Shown here: piece after piece, positions 1 through 8,374 of the stretch
Layout: each line of letters starts with the position of its first letter
How positions within the stretch are numbered: the first letter of the stretch is position 1
NCBI RefSeq assembly: GCF_029714425.1
Contig: NZ_CP121668.1
Span: forward strand, 1,137,501-1,201,500
DNA from: Bradyrhizobium sp. CB2312
Lineage (GTDB): Bacteria > Pseudomonadota > Alphaproteobacteria > Rhizobiales > Xanthobacteraceae
Direction of reading: 5' to 3'
DNA: 64,000 bases
Program-made: the position numbers and the translations under genes
The notes under the pieces: model-generated
The model's database searches: none
What the model saw: only the letters and a program-made list of their open reading frames with translations
What the model was told of the DNA's origin: nothing

Positions 1-1
1 G

Positions 2-691
2 AAGATCGATGTCGCCCGTCCCGTCCCGGTTCAAGGCGGGGCCGCTTTGGTCGAACTCTGTTTCGAAAACCGGCCGCGCCTAGCCTGCCTCTTTCGAGAA
101 ATTGAAGGAGTGGACATCGAGATGACAGGTCCCCGAATGAGAGAGTTCGGGGAAGCTCTCGCGTGGCTACACGTATTGATGCCGATGACCGTCGATGGAT
201 CGGTTCGACAAATTGACCCTATGGCGATCGGCAGGGTCGCTCAGCAAGCAATCAGGCCGATACCTGGCAGCACCGCTCTTTCGCAAGCGATAGAGCAACG
301 ATATTTCAGCGCATTCGAGGCTTCCTCGTACAGGGTTTGTCCACAAGGCTTGTGTCATGGTGACGCGTGGACTGGAAATGCGCGTGTCTCTGACGGCAGG
401 ATCGGCTTCTTCGACTTCGATGATTTCGGGCATGGTGCTTTCATGCTCGATCTCGGTACCGCCGCCTGGCATCTTCGAGAGCAGGGGGATCAATCCGACC
501 CGCTCATTGACGCAATGCTTTCCGGCTACGAGGTCGTCAGGACGCTGTCGAGGGAGGAGCGAGCGACGCTCCCGCTGTTCGTGCAACTGGCAGAACTTCG
601 CTCTCTGACATTCCTCGCTGAACATTGCGTTCTCAGCGCTGACATGTGGCTCGACGTTTTCCGCCGAGCGGAGAAGACACTTCGCTTCTAA
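2..691 (+). CDS. Aminoglycoside phosphotransferase (APH)-family kinase, 5' end outside window
   Basis: The reading frame is open to the left edge, so the N-terminal part lies outside the window; a TTG at 47 is probably not the start. The visible part carries the APH/choline-kinase-like catalytic motif LCHGDAWTGN and, about 20 residues on, FFDFDDFGHG, which matches the metal-binding DFD/DFG-like region. These are the hallmarks of soluble kinases that phosphorylate small alcohols, amino alcohols or antibiotics. The C-terminal half is helical and rich in Leu, as usual. The substrate cannot be read from the sequence, and no resistance context is visible. Family assignment is solid; function is open. 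Confidence 0.75.
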   Translation, partial: KIDVARPVPVQGGAALVELCFENRPRLACLFREIEGVDIEMTGPRMREFGEALAWLHVLMPMTVDGSVRQIDPMAIGRVAQQAIRPIPGSTALSQAIEQRYFSAFEASSYRVCPQGLCHGDAWTGNARVSDGRIGFFDFDDFGHGAFMLDLGTAAWHLREQGDQSDPLIDAMLSGYEVVRTLSREERATLPLFVQLAELRSLTFLAEHCVLSADMWLDVFRRAEKTLRF

Positions 692-864
692 CAAGTCCGA
701 GTCGGGCCGACAGAAGCCTTTGCGCACGCATGATCTGCCGGGTCGTTCCTCAGCACCGCTGCGAAACTCCACCAGGTCCTTGGGTGCGGGCAGAACCAGC
801 TTGCCCTGCCAGTTGTGGTGATAGCGAGCTCTCGAACGTGGATGGACGAAAGCCGTAGCAAAAC

Positions 865-952
865 CGTAGGGTGGGCAAAGGCGCAACGCGCCGTGCCCAC
901 CGTCTTTCGACTCGGGCACGTGGTGGGCACGCTTCGCTTTGCCCACCCTACG
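865..952. repeat. Dispersed palindromic repeat, family A (GTAGGGTGGGCAAAG type)
   Basis: Begins CGTAGGGTGGGCAAAGGC and ends with the inverse GCTTTGCCCACCCTACG, so the transcript would fold into a long hairpin. Closely related copies lie at 20814, 22169, 29234 and 48298, all between genes. Together with the terminator that follows, it accounts for the 338-base gap between the kinase gene and the TRAP binding-protein gene. Confidence 0.85.
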
Positions 953-969
953 ATAGCTGCTTCAAACGC

Positions 970-1000
970 AAAAAGCCCCGGAGACAACCCCGGGGCTTTC
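970..1000 (-). terminator. Rho-independent terminator of the TRAP binding-protein gene
   Basis: Stem AAAGCCCCG (972-980) pairs with CGGGGCTTT (991-999). Read on the minus strand, the stem is followed by a short T run. It lies 30 bases beyond the stop codon of the minus-strand gene ending at 1030. Confidence 0.75.
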
Positions 1001-1029
1001 GTCGTTTCGCCGCTTGCAGCGGGGCGCAA

Positions 1030-2118
1030 CTACGTCCTCGTCCGCATCCGCATCATGAAGCTGTCGAAGCTGAGCTCCGCGACCTGCATCCAGGCCAGCG
1101 ACTCGTTGCGGTAGGCGGCGAGGCTCGCATGCATCTTGCCGAAATGCGGGTTGCTCTTGGAGAGATCGGCGTAGATCTCGTTCGCAGCGCTGTAGCAGCC
1201 CTCCAGCACTTCCTGCGGGAAGGGTTTGAGGATCGCGCCGGCGACCAGCAGCCGCTTCAGCGCCGGCGGGTTGACCGCATCATACTTGCCCGTCACCCAG
1301 GTGAAGGTGTCGCGCGAGGCGCAGTCGATCGCGGCCTGGTAGTGCTTCGGCAACGCGTTCCACTTGTCCAGGTTCATGATGTTGTGGCCCTGGCCGGTGC
1401 CTTCCCACCAGCCCGGATAATAGTAGAACTTCGCCACCTTCACGAAGCCGAGCTTCTCGTCGTCATAGGGGCCGACCCATTCGGCGGCATCGATGGTGCC
1501 CTTCTCCAGCGCCGGATAGATGTCGCCGCCCGCGATCTGCTGCGGCACGCCGCCGACCTTGGCGATGATCGTGCCGGCGAAGCCGCCGACGCGGAATTTC
1601 AGGCCTTGCAGATCGGCCATCGACTTGATCTCCTTGCGGAACCAGCCGCCCATCTGAGCGCCGGTCGAGCCGGTCGGAATGCCGATCGCGTTGTGCTCCT
1701 TCAAGAGGGCGTTGAGCAGATCCTGTCCGCCGCCCCATTGCAGCCAGGAGATGTGCTGGCGCGTGTTGAGACCGAACGGCAGCGCCGTGCCGAAGGTGAA
1801 GGCGGGATTCTTGCCCCAGTAGTAATACAGCGCGGTGTTGCCCATCTCGACGGTGCCGTTGGACACCGCATCCAGCACCTGCAGGCCTGGGACGATCTCT
1901 CCGGACGCGAACGGCTGGATCTGGAATCTGTTGTCCGTGATCTCGGCGACGCGCTTGCAGAAATATTCGCAGCCGCCGTAGAGCGTATCGAGCGCCTTCG
2001 GCCAGCTCGCGGCGAGTCGCCATCTGACCTCCGGCATCGATTGTGCAACGGCTGGTGCGGCAACGGCACTCGCGGCAAGGCCCAATCCGCCCGCCGTCAG
2101 GAATTTACGACGTTCCAT
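1030..2118 (-). CDS. TRAP transporter solute-binding protein, DctP family
   Basis: A 362-residue periplasmic binding protein. The chosen ATG (2118) gives MERRKFLTAGGLGLAASAVA, a twin-arginine-like signal with an alanine-rich core ending AVAQS; a GAGGGGAAG ribosome site precedes it. The mature part (RWRLAASWPKALDTLYGG, then GLQVLDAVSNGTVEMGNT) fits the DctP family that captures carboxylic or keto acids for TRAP transport. The membrane subunits DctQ and DctM are absent nearby, so partners must be encoded elsewhere. It is followed by a terminator and is the last minus-strand gene of a block with a dehydrogenase, a dioxygenase and a GntR regulator, suggesting uptake of the substrate handled by that block (inference). 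Confidence 0.85.
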   Translation of the reverse strand: MERRKFLTAGGLGLAASAVAAPAVAQSMPEVRWRLAASWPKALDTLYGGCEYFCKRVAEITDNRFQIQPFASGEIVPGLQVLDAVSNGTVEMGNTALYYYWGKNPAFTFGTALPFGLNTRQHISWLQWGGGQDLLNALLKEHNAIGIPTGSTGAQMGGWFRKEIKSMADLQGLKFRVGGFAGTIIAKVGGVPQQIAGGDIYPALEKGTIDAAEWVGPYDDEKLGFVKVAKFYYYPGWWEGTGQGHNIMNLDKWNALPKHYQAAIDCASRDTFTWVTGKYDAVNPPALKRLLVAGAILKPFPQEVLEGCYSAANEIYADLSKSNPHFGKMHASLAAYRNESLAWMQVAELSFDSFMMRMRTRT

Positions 2119-2307
2119 GCGCTTCCCCTCTCTCTCTCTGATGTCGAGTCCTCGACGAGGGATCGCGATCTTGGTGCCGCTTTGGTCTTCGCCGGGCAAC
2201 CGACGTTTCGTTGTGTCCGAAATCTTGGTTTTTCCGGATCGCGATCAGGATGACCAAAGGGGGTGCGCAAAGCAAGCGCTCTTTGGTCGTGTCCCCGGCA
2301 CGGCCGT

Positions 2308-3621
2308 TCAATGTTGCGCTGCGAACGCCGCTTCCATCGCCTTTCGAACCTTCACCGTCTCGTTGTTCGCGTCGAACTCCACGTCGCTCCAGCGCACCAC
2401 CGCGCCATGCGCGACGTCACGCTTCAGCTTCACGCGATGCGCCAGGCCGATCGGCAGCGCGCCGGCCTTCAGGCTCGCCGCCGCAGGCACCAGCTTGCCC
2501 CACACTGTGTAGCCGCCTTCGCCGTCCAGCATCTCGCCGGCGCGCAAGGCACGCTTGGCGACCGCCGCGACGTCGCCGCGGAAGCCGTAGGGCTGCCCGG
2601 TCGGCTCATTGCGCAGCGCGGCCGACAGGATCGAGATGTTCAGCTCGAGCCCGATCAGGTGATAGGGCTTGTACATTGCAGCGTACCGCCCACTGGCATC
2701 GGTCTTCAGGCCGTATTGCCTGAAACAATCCGCTGCGTAGTCGTTCGGCGCCTCCAGCACGACATAGACGCCCCAGCGCAAATCGCGAAACACCGGCCGG
2801 CCATCGCGCTCGAGCGACGACACCACCTCCACCACGCCGGAGCGCTCCAGCACGCCGCCCTTGTCGCTGGGCCGCATGACATGCGGCAAATCGTCGACGC
2901 CGCAGGGCGGAAACAGCAGGCCGCCCGCGGGCACATCGAGCCCGCAGGCGTTGGCGATCGCGGCCATTTCGATCGCCGATTTGGTGCCGTCGAGGAAGGA
3001 GTTGAACATCTGCGGATTCATGCCCGCCGACTGCGCTTCGCCGGCGGTGAGGCCGTAATGCTGCCAGACGCCGTCAGGCGTCACGTCGTGATAGGCCGGC
3101 AGATATTTTGTCCCTTTGCCCGCGGCAACGACGCGAAAGCCGGTGGCGCGGGCCCAGTCGACCATCTCCGCTGTCAGCGCCGGCTGGTCGCCATAGGCGA
3201 GCGAATAGACGACGCCGGCTTTCCGCGCTTCCTCGGCGAGCAGGGGGCCTGCCAGCACGTCGGCCTCGACATTGACCATCACGATATGCTTGCCCGCCGC
3301 GATCGCGGCGCGCGCATGTTGGATGCCGACGGCGGGATTGCCGGTCGCCTCCACCACCACATCCATCGCGCCGCCGGCAATGGCGCGGGCACCGTCATCG
3401 GTGAAGACGGTCCTGGCGATGCGCTCGGCATCCCAGCCCACGGTGCGGCATGACTCGCGCGCGCGCTCGCGATCGATGTCGACGATGATGGGCACCTCCA
3501 GCCCTGGCGTGTGCGGCACCTGGGCCAGAAACATCGAGCCGAACTTGCCGGCGCCGATCAGTGCGACACGAACGGGCTTGCCGGCGGACGTGCGGGCCTG
3601 GAGGAGACGGAAGAGGTTCAT
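2308..3621 (-). CDS. Homoserine-dehydrogenase-like oxidoreductase with C-terminal SAF domain
   Basis: 437 residues. An N-terminal Rossmann fold is marked by VALIGAGKFGSMFLAQ (about residues 18-33) and by VVVEATGNPAVG, as in homoserine dehydrogenases and related NAD(P)-dependent enzymes. The C-terminal part (GLAHRVKLKRDVAHGAVVRW) looks like an SAF domain, the beta-clip module of antifreeze proteins, FlgA and sialate synthases. This two-part build is the COG4091 family, often misnamed FlgA. Its members sit in sugar-acid or polyol catabolic operons, but the exact reaction is mostly unproven. It follows the phytanoyl-CoA dioxygenase-like gene on the same strand with a repeat in between. The family call is firm; the substrate is unknown. 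Confidence 0.8.
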   Translation of the reverse strand: MNLFRLLQARTSAGKPVRVALIGAGKFGSMFLAQVPHTPGLEVPIIVDIDRERARESCRTVGWDAERIARTVFTDDGARAIAGGAMDVVVEATGNPAVGIQHARAAIAAGKHIVMVNVEADVLAGPLLAEEARKAGVVYSLAYGDQPALTAEMVDWARATGFRVVAAGKGTKYLPAYHDVTPDGVWQHYGLTAGEAQSAGMNPQMFNSFLDGTKSAIEMAAIANACGLDVPAGGLLFPPCGVDDLPHVMRPSDKGGVLERSGVVEVVSSLERDGRPVFRDLRWGVYVVLEAPNDYAADCFRQYGLKTDASGRYAAMYKPYHLIGLELNISILSAALRNEPTGQPYGFRGDVAAVAKRALRAGEMLDGEGGYTVWGKLVPAAASLKAGALPIGLAHRVKLKRDVAHGAVVRWSDVEFDANNETVKVRKAMEAAFAAQH

Positions 3622-3674
3622 GGGGGAATATTTCCAGTGCTACAGAATTTCGTGAGACGCGTGTTTCTATCAGC

Positions 3675-3765
3675 TCGTCATGGCCGGGCTTGACCCGGCC
3701 ATCCACGTCTTACTGCAAGTGATCGTGTCGAGACGTGGATGCCCGGGTCAAGCCCGGGCATGACG
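3675..3765. repeat. Dispersed palindromic repeat, family B (CGTCATGGCCGGGCTTGAC type)
   Basis: Starts CGTCATGGCCGGGCTTGACC and ends GTCAAGCCCGGGCATGACG, with internal palindromes on each side. Near-identical copies lie at 4627-4712 and 10714-10798. It is intergenic and predicted to form a strong hairpin in RNA. Confidence 0.85.
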
Positions 3766-3789
3766 ACTGAGGATGTTGCGCGCGCGAAC

Positions 3790-4590
3790 CTACTCCGCCG
3801 CCTGGCGCGGCGCCCGGGCGAGCCGCAGCAGCGCATCGTCCTCCACCGTCTTGATCGGCGCAAAATCGCGATGCGCGATGTACTCCGGCCGTGTTGGTGT
3901 GCGGATGTAGTTCGAGACCGCGTTCAGCGTCAGGTACACGATCTTGCGCGGATAGGGCGTGATGTTGCCGCTCGAACCATGCACGAGATTGCCGTGGAAC
4001 ATCAGCATGCCGCCGGGCTTGCCGGTGGGCGCAACGATGCCGCCCTGCTTGACGAGACGCGTCACGGTGTCCTCGTCCAGCGTCCATAGCGGGTAGGACG
4101 TGGTGGCGAGGTCGTGCGCGGCTTCGAGATCGCCGGCATTCTGGCTGCGGGGCACCAGCATCAGCGGGCCGTTGATCGGCATCACCTCGTCGAGGAAGAT
4201 CGCAATGTTCATGGCACGCGGCTCCGGCATGCCGTCGTCGCGCTTCCAGGTGCCGTAATCCTGGTGCCACTGCCAGACATCGCCGGTGAAGGCCGATTTC
4301 GCGTTGATCTTGAACTGGTGCATGTAAACAGGCTCGCCGAACACCTGCTCGACCGGATCAATCATGCGCGGATGCGCGCCGAGGAGTCGGAATGCCTCGT
4401 TGTAGAGATGCGCGGCGAAGGCCGTGCGCGGCGCGCCGCTCTTCTCGCGCCAGACCTCCGGCCTGTTGGCGTCATAGATGCCGACCGCCTCGCGCGCGAG
4501 CAGGTCGACCTCCTCCTGGCTGAACAGCTCGGGGAGGAACAGCCAGCCCTCGCGGTGGAAGAACTCCAATTGCTCCTGAGACAGTTTCAT
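3790..4590 (-). CDS. Phytanoyl-CoA dioxygenase (PhyH) family Fe(II)/2-oxoglutarate oxygenase
   Basis: 266 residues from the ATG at 4590, which has a strong AGGAGG ribosome site. The jelly-roll oxygenase motif is visible: HQDYGTW gives the HxD iron ligands, and MFHGNLVHGSSGN with YPRKIVYLTLN supplies the distal His and the Arg that binds 2-oxoglutarate. Family members hydroxylate varied small molecules using O2 and 2-oxoglutarate. It lies between a GntR regulator and an SAF-domain dehydrogenase on the same strand, suggesting hydroxylation then oxidation of one substrate (inference). Family repeats flank it on both sides, so it may not be cotranscribed with its neighbours. Confidence 0.85.
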   Translation of the reverse strand: MKLSQEQLEFFHREGWLFLPELFSQEEVDLLAREAVGIYDANRPEVWREKSGAPRTAFAAHLYNEAFRLLGAHPRMIDPVEQVFGEPVYMHQFKINAKSAFTGDVWQWHQDYGTWKRDDGMPEPRAMNIAIFLDEVMPINGPLMLVPRSQNAGDLEAAHDLATTSYPLWTLDEDTVTRLVKQGGIVAPTGKPGGMLMFHGNLVHGSSGNITPYPRKIVYLTLNAVSNYIRTPTRPEYIAHRDFAPIKTVEDDALLRLARAPRQAAE

Positions 4591-4626
4591 GGATCGTCCT
4601 CCTGTTTGATTATTTGTTTTTTCTCT

Positions 4627-4712
4627 CGTCATGGCCGGGCTTGACCCGGCCATCCGCGACTTTGCTCCACGTACCGAAGAACGTGGATGCCGGGACAAGC
4701 CCGGGCATGACG
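4627..4712. repeat. Dispersed palindromic repeat, family B
   Basis: Second copy of the repeat at 3675, with the same ends (CGTCATGGCCGGGC and GCCCGGGCATGACGG) and a similar centre around ACGTACCGAAGAACGTGGATG. It separates the dioxygenase gene from its GntR regulator. Confidence 0.85.
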
Positions 4713-4728
4713 GCGCGTGCTTTTGTCG

Positions 4729-5406
4729 CTACGCCGCCGCCTCGTCCGTCACCCTCAATCTCTCCTCAGTCATCCGTCCCGCCGTCTGCGCATGCGCCAG
4801 CGCCGCGCGCTCGGCGGCCTTCGCATCGCCTGCGAGAATGTGCTTGGCGATGTCGGCATGCTCGGCCCAGGCGCTGCCGCGATAGTCGAGCTCCGACAGC
4901 ACCGCCGCCATCGAGCGGCGCATATGCGGCCATTGCGGCGCGATGGTCTCCTCGATCACGGGATTGCCGGCGAGCTGATAGATGGCGCGGTGAAAATCGA
5001 CATCGAGCGTGATGAGCTCGGCGAGCGAGGTGTTGCGATCGATGCTCCGTCCGGCGGCTAGCGCTGCGTCCAGCCGTGCGCGTCCCGCCGCGTCGGCGCC
5101 CGCGCGCATCGCCGCGAGCCGCGCGGCCAGCGCATCGATGGCGCCGCGCACCTCGTAGAGCTGGCGGATGCGGGAGGGATCGAGCTGGGTGACTTCAAAG
5201 CCGCGCTTGCCGCTCTCGGCGACGAGCCCCTGCCGGTGTAGCAGATGCAGCGCATGCGACACCGGCTGGCGCGAGACGCCGAGCTTGTCGGCAAGCTCGT
5301 TCTGCCGGATGCGCTGCCCGGGTTGAAGCGTGCGGTCGGAGATCGCCTCCAGGATTCGGGCATAGACCTGGTCGATCAGGTTCGGAAGCGGGTCGAGAGG
5401 GATCAC
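4729..5406 (-). CDS. GntR-family transcriptional regulator, FadR subfamily (FCD domain)
   Basis: A winged-helix DNA-binding part (LQPGQRIRQNELADKLGVSR) is followed by an all-helical FCD ligand domain containing DVDFHRAIYQLAGNP, which holds the metal-binding Asp and His typical of the subfamily. I chose the GTG at 5406, just before the conserved region (IPLDPLPNLIDQVYARI), giving 225 residues. An in-frame ATG at 5481 would add 25 residues and run through the palindrome at 5432-5451, which makes it unlikely. The gene is first in a minus-strand block with the oxygenase, dehydrogenase and TRAP protein and probably controls it. FCD regulators usually sense carboxylic acids or acyl compounds. Confidence 0.85.
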   Translation of the reverse strand: MIPLDPLPNLIDQVYARILEAISDRTLQPGQRIRQNELADKLGVSRQPVSHALHLLHRQGLVAESGKRGFEVTQLDPSRIRQLYEVRGAIDALAARLAAMRAGADAAGRARLDAALAAGRSIDRNTSLAELITLDVDFHRAIYQLAGNPVIEETIAPQWPHMRRSMAAVLSELDYRGSAWAEHADIAKHILAGDAKAAERAALAHAQTAGRMTEERLRVTDEAAA

Positions 5407-5431
5407 GCCGGCAACTCCGAAATTTAGCACG

Positions 5432-5451
5432 GAATACGGAATTCCGTATTC
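5432..5451. promoter_or_regulatory. Perfect 20-bp palindrome, predicted GntR operator
   Basis: GAATACGGAATTCCGTATTC reads the same on both strands and lies 26 bases upstream of the GTG chosen for the GntR gene. It is AT-richer than its surroundings. GntR/FCD regulators bind palindromes of this size and commonly repress their own gene. Binding by the adjacent regulator is inferred from position. Confidence 0.65.
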
Positions 5452-5578
5452 GAAAGTATAGCGGGAGGGGGAGGGCGTCAAGTCGGCGTCTAGGGCTTCT
5501 CTAACCCATTGATATTGCTAGCCCCGTCTACTGTGCATGGGGTTGTTTTCGCCGTTATGGCCTGGCGAGGTCGGGGTC

Positions 5579-6829
5579 CTATTTCTTCTTGCCCTGCTCG
5601 ATCAGCAGCCGGCTCATCAGGTACAGCCGCGGCACGATCGAGTTGGTGTCGATGAACTCGTCGCGGGCGTGATAGCCGAAGCCGGCGAGGCCAAAGCTCT
5701 CGACCACGACCGCCTTGCCGCTGCGGCTGGCATAGCCGGCATCGGTGCCGCCGCCGGTCATCTCGGCGATGTCGAGCTTGCGGTCGATCTCGGCATAGAT
5801 CGCCTGTCCCTCCTGCGCCAGCGCGCGGCCGCGCTCGCTGGCGACGAAGGGCGGGCGCCCCGGCGTGATGGTCACCGTCGTCTCGGTGTCGGGCACGAGC
5901 TTGTTCTTCAGCTTCTCGTCGAGCGCCGCCTGCAACTTGGCGACGCCGTCGGGACTGGTGAGGCGGACGTCGGCGCCGGCCTCGGCCTTCTCCGGGATCT
6001 GGTTGCGCACGGTACCCGCCTGCGCCGTGGTCCAGTTCAGCTGCGTGCCCGGGATCGACTTCGCGACGTCCTTCGCCTGCAGCAATTGATGCGCCAGCTC
6101 GATCAGTGCGTTGCGGCCGAGATCGGGCGCGGCACCGGCATGCGAGGCGCGGCCCTTCACCTCCATCTTCGCGGTCGCCGTGCCGCTGGCGCCTAGCAGC
6201 AGGCTCTCATTCTTCGCAACTGGCGCGGCCACCGTCGGCTCGCAGGACAGCACGACATCATGCTGGTCGGCAAGCTCCGCGATGATCTCGCCCGACCCGA
6301 TCGAGCCGACTTCCTCGTCCGGATTGAACGACACTGTGAGCGTCGCGTAGTCCTGCCAGCCGGTGTCCTTCAGCATCTTGAGCGCATGCAGCACCACGGC
6401 GATGCCGCCCTTGTCGTCGGCGATGCCGGGACCGTAGATGCGGTTGCCGTCGACATGGTACGGCTCGCTTGCGAGGATGCCGCGCTGATAGACCGTGTCC
6501 ATATGCGCGATCAGCATCAGCTTCCGCGTGCCTGATCCCTTGAACGTCGCGATCACCATGTCGGCGCGCGTGCCCGCAGTGGTCTTGCGCCGCTCGGTGC
6601 TGGCGCCCAGCGCCTTCAGGCGGGCTTCGGTGAAGTCGGCCATCGTCTTCAGGCCTTCGGCGTCGCCGCTGCCGCTCTCGATCATCACCATGTCGCGCAG
6701 GGTCTCGATCAGCAGCGCCTTCTCCTGCTCGGCGGCGGCCTTCAGTTTCTCGTCGGCAGCGGCGAGCGCGGTGCCGCTGCCGGCGAGGAGGCCGAGCACG
6801 GCGAACATGGAGACGTGGCGGGGTTTCAT
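5579..6829 (-). CDS. M20-family zinc metallopeptidase, secreted, glutamate-carboxypeptidase-like
   Basis: 416 residues from the ATG at 6829. The N terminus MKPRHVSMFAVLGLLAGSG followed by TALAAADE is a Sec signal peptide, so the enzyme is periplasmic. The metal-site motifs of the M20 family are all present: LIAHMDTVY (His and Asp), GPGIADDKGGIAV (bridging Asp), NPDEEVGSIGS (catalytic and metal Glu) and a C-terminal region with a metal His. Members such as carboxypeptidase G2 remove C-terminal glutamate or split small peptides. The gene stands alone on the minus strand, 83 bases downstream of an ECF sigma factor, which could cotranscribe it. Family call is firm; substrate unknown. Confidence 0.85.
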   Translation of the reverse strand: MKPRHVSMFAVLGLLAGSGTALAAADEKLKAAAEQEKALLIETLRDMVMIESGSGDAEGLKTMADFTEARLKALGASTERRKTTAGTRADMVIATFKGSGTRKLMLIAHMDTVYQRGILASEPYHVDGNRIYGPGIADDKGGIAVVLHALKMLKDTGWQDYATLTVSFNPDEEVGSIGSGEIIAELADQHDVVLSCEPTVAAPVAKNESLLLGASGTATAKMEVKGRASHAGAAPDLGRNALIELAHQLLQAKDVAKSIPGTQLNWTTAQAGTVRNQIPEKAEAGADVRLTSPDGVAKLQAALDEKLKNKLVPDTETTVTITPGRPPFVASERGRALAQEGQAIYAEIDRKLDIAEMTGGGTDAGYASRSGKAVVVESFGLAGFGYHARDEFIDTNSIVPRLYLMSRLLIEQGKKK

Positions 6830-6912
6830 GAAAGCATCCTTTCGCGTATCGAGCGCCTGCAATCGCGCGATTGGACGGAAACGTAGCATCCGCACCGTCC
6901 GGATGCCACGCT

Positions 6913-7782
6913 CTAGGGCTCCAGCACCTCCACATCGAGCGCCGCAATCCGCTCCGCATCGGCCAGCGCCTCGATCCCGGCAATACGGTCGCCGCCGAAC
7001 GTGACGCGCAGCGCGATGCGCAGCTGGCCACTGAGGATGACCGCAACGCCCATCTCGCCATCGACCAGCGCGGTCCGTGCCGCCTGGGCACGGCCCTTGT
7101 AGATCTGAGCGACGGCATCGGCGCCGCGGACCTCCGGCAGCGCGCCGAGCCGCACCGCGGCGTCGTCGGCACGGAAGACGACGCCGGGATCGAGCACGGC
7201 CAATAGCCCCTCGAAATTGCCCTCGCGCGACGCCTTGAGGAAAGCATCGACGATCTTGCGCTGATGCGACAGGTCCGCCTCGGGCACTGGCGCGCCCTGC
7301 ACGCGCCGCCGCGCGCGGCTCGCCAACTGCCGCGAGGCGTCAACCGAGCGGCCGACGATCGGCGCGATCTCCTCGAACGGGACTGCGAACATGTCGTGCA
7401 GCACGAAGGCGAGCCGCTCCGCCGGCTGCAAAGTCTCGAGCACGACCAGCAGCGCCGCGCCGACGGAATCGGCCATCTCCGCCTCGCGCTCCCTGGTCTC
7501 GTCGACCGGCTCCGGCACATGCGGGCCCATCGGATCTTCCTTGCGCGACTTCCGCGCGCGCAGCATGTCGAGGCAGATGCGCGCGACCACGGTGGTCAGC
7601 CAGCCCCGGAGGTTCGCGATGTCGGATGTGTCGTAGCGGCTGACACGCAGCCAGGCCTCCTGCACGACGTCGTCGACCTCGCCGCGCGACCCCAACATGC
7701 GGTAGGCGACGGCACGCAGATGGTCCCTGTTGGCCTCGAACTGCCGCACCAGAAAATTTTCCTCGAAGCTTTCTTGGCTCAT
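6913..7782 (-). CDS. ECF sigma factor with C-terminal SnoaL-like domain (ECF41/SigJ-like)
   Basis: 289 residues. Sigma region 2 (AYRMLGSRGEVDDVVQEAWL) and region 4 (LQPAERLAFVLHDMFAVPFEE) occupy about residues 20-180. They are followed by a roughly 100-residue NTF2/SnoaL-like domain that regulates such sigma factors in place of an anti-sigma protein. ECF41 genes are typically beside carboxymuconolactone decarboxylase-like genes, and one is divergent here (start 7880). The DGGGK-type motif usual in the ECF41 tail is replaced by FRADDAA, so this may be a diverged branch. No separate anti-sigma gene is visible. The target is likely the neighbouring gene (family knowledge plus position). Confidence 0.85.
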   Translation of the reverse strand: MSQESFEENFLVRQFEANRDHLRAVAYRMLGSRGEVDDVVQEAWLRVSRYDTSDIANLRGWLTTVVARICLDMLRARKSRKEDPMGPHVPEPVDETREREAEMADSVGAALLVVLETLQPAERLAFVLHDMFAVPFEEIAPIVGRSVDASRQLASRARRRVQGAPVPEADLSHQRKIVDAFLKASREGNFEGLLAVLDPGVVFRADDAAVRLGALPEVRGADAVAQIYKGRAQAARTALVDGEMGVAVILSGQLRIALRVTFGGDRIAGIEALADAERIAALDVEVLEP

Positions 7783-7879
7783 CGGTCACATCCCCTCATC
7801 GCGATCCGTCATGCCCATGACGAAGCCAATCCGGCCGATGTGACCGGAACCTTCGAAATTCGTGAAACGGAGACTCGAT

Positions 7880-8338
7880 ATGATGCACGCCCGCATGAAT
7901 CACCCCGTCATGGTCCTGCCCGAAGCCATGAATGTCTTGCAGTCCCTCGGCAATTTGACCAAGCAGGGCCTGTCGGAAAAGCTCCTGGAACTGGTGCACC
8001 TGCGCGCCAGCCAGATCAATGGCTGCAGCGTCTGTGTCGACATGCATCCCAAGATGGCCCGCAAGCTGGGGGAGACCGACGAACGCCTGTTCGCCGTGTC
8101 CGCCTGGCGCGATGCGCCTTATTTCAGCGAGGCCGAGCGCGCCGCGCTGGCGCTGACCGAAGCCGTCACGCGGCTTGCCGATCGCGAGGACCCGGTGCCG
8201 GATGCAACCTGGAACGAGGCCGCCAAGCATTTCGACGAGCGCGAGCTGGCCACGCTGATCCTCTCGATCGCGGTCATCAACGTCTGGAACCGGCTGAATG
8301 CGACGATCAAGATGCCGGTGGGTGTGTGGAAGGTGTGA
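7880..8338 (+). CDS. Carboxymuconolactone decarboxylase / AhpD-like protein
   Basis: 152 residues, start at ATG 7880 with ribosome site ACGGAGA; a GTG at 7862 would lack one. The sequence INGCSVCVDMHPKMARKLGE carries the CxxC followed by His of AhpD-type enzymes, which use the cysteine pair to reduce peroxides or alkylhydroperoxides. It lies divergent from an ECF41-like sigma factor, the partner arrangement known for that sigma group. So it is probably a stress-induced peroxidase-like redox protein rather than an aromatic-ring decarboxylase. Confidence 0.85.
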   Translation: MMHARMNHPVMVLPEAMNVLQSLGNLTKQGLSEKLLELVHLRASQINGCSVCVDMHPKMARKLGETDERLFAVSAWRDAPYFSEAERAALALTEAVTRLADREDPVPDATWNEAAKHFDERELATLILSIAVINVWNRLNATIKMPVGVWKV

Positions 8339-8350
8339 GCTTCTTCGCCT

Positions 8351-8368
8351 CTCCCCGCTTGCGGGGAG
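8351..8368. repeat. Short perfect hairpin between convergent genes
   Basis: CTCCCCGC and GCGGGGAG are separated by TT. It sits between the stops of two convergent genes (8338 and 8375) and matches one arm of the family D repeats. It may aid termination, although no T run follows. Confidence 0.5.
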
Positions 8369-8374
8369 CGGCGC

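Noticed and set aside
7839..7864. TGTGACC-N15-CGTG as an ECF41-type promoter for the gene at 7880
   Set aside because: Resembles TGTCACA-N16-CGTC only loosely, and the start would fall within about ten bases of the ATG, removing the ribosome site.
7846..7870. GGAAC before the AhpD-like gene as an EcfG promoter
   Set aside because: At 16 or 17 bases further there is ACGG or CGGA, not CGTT.
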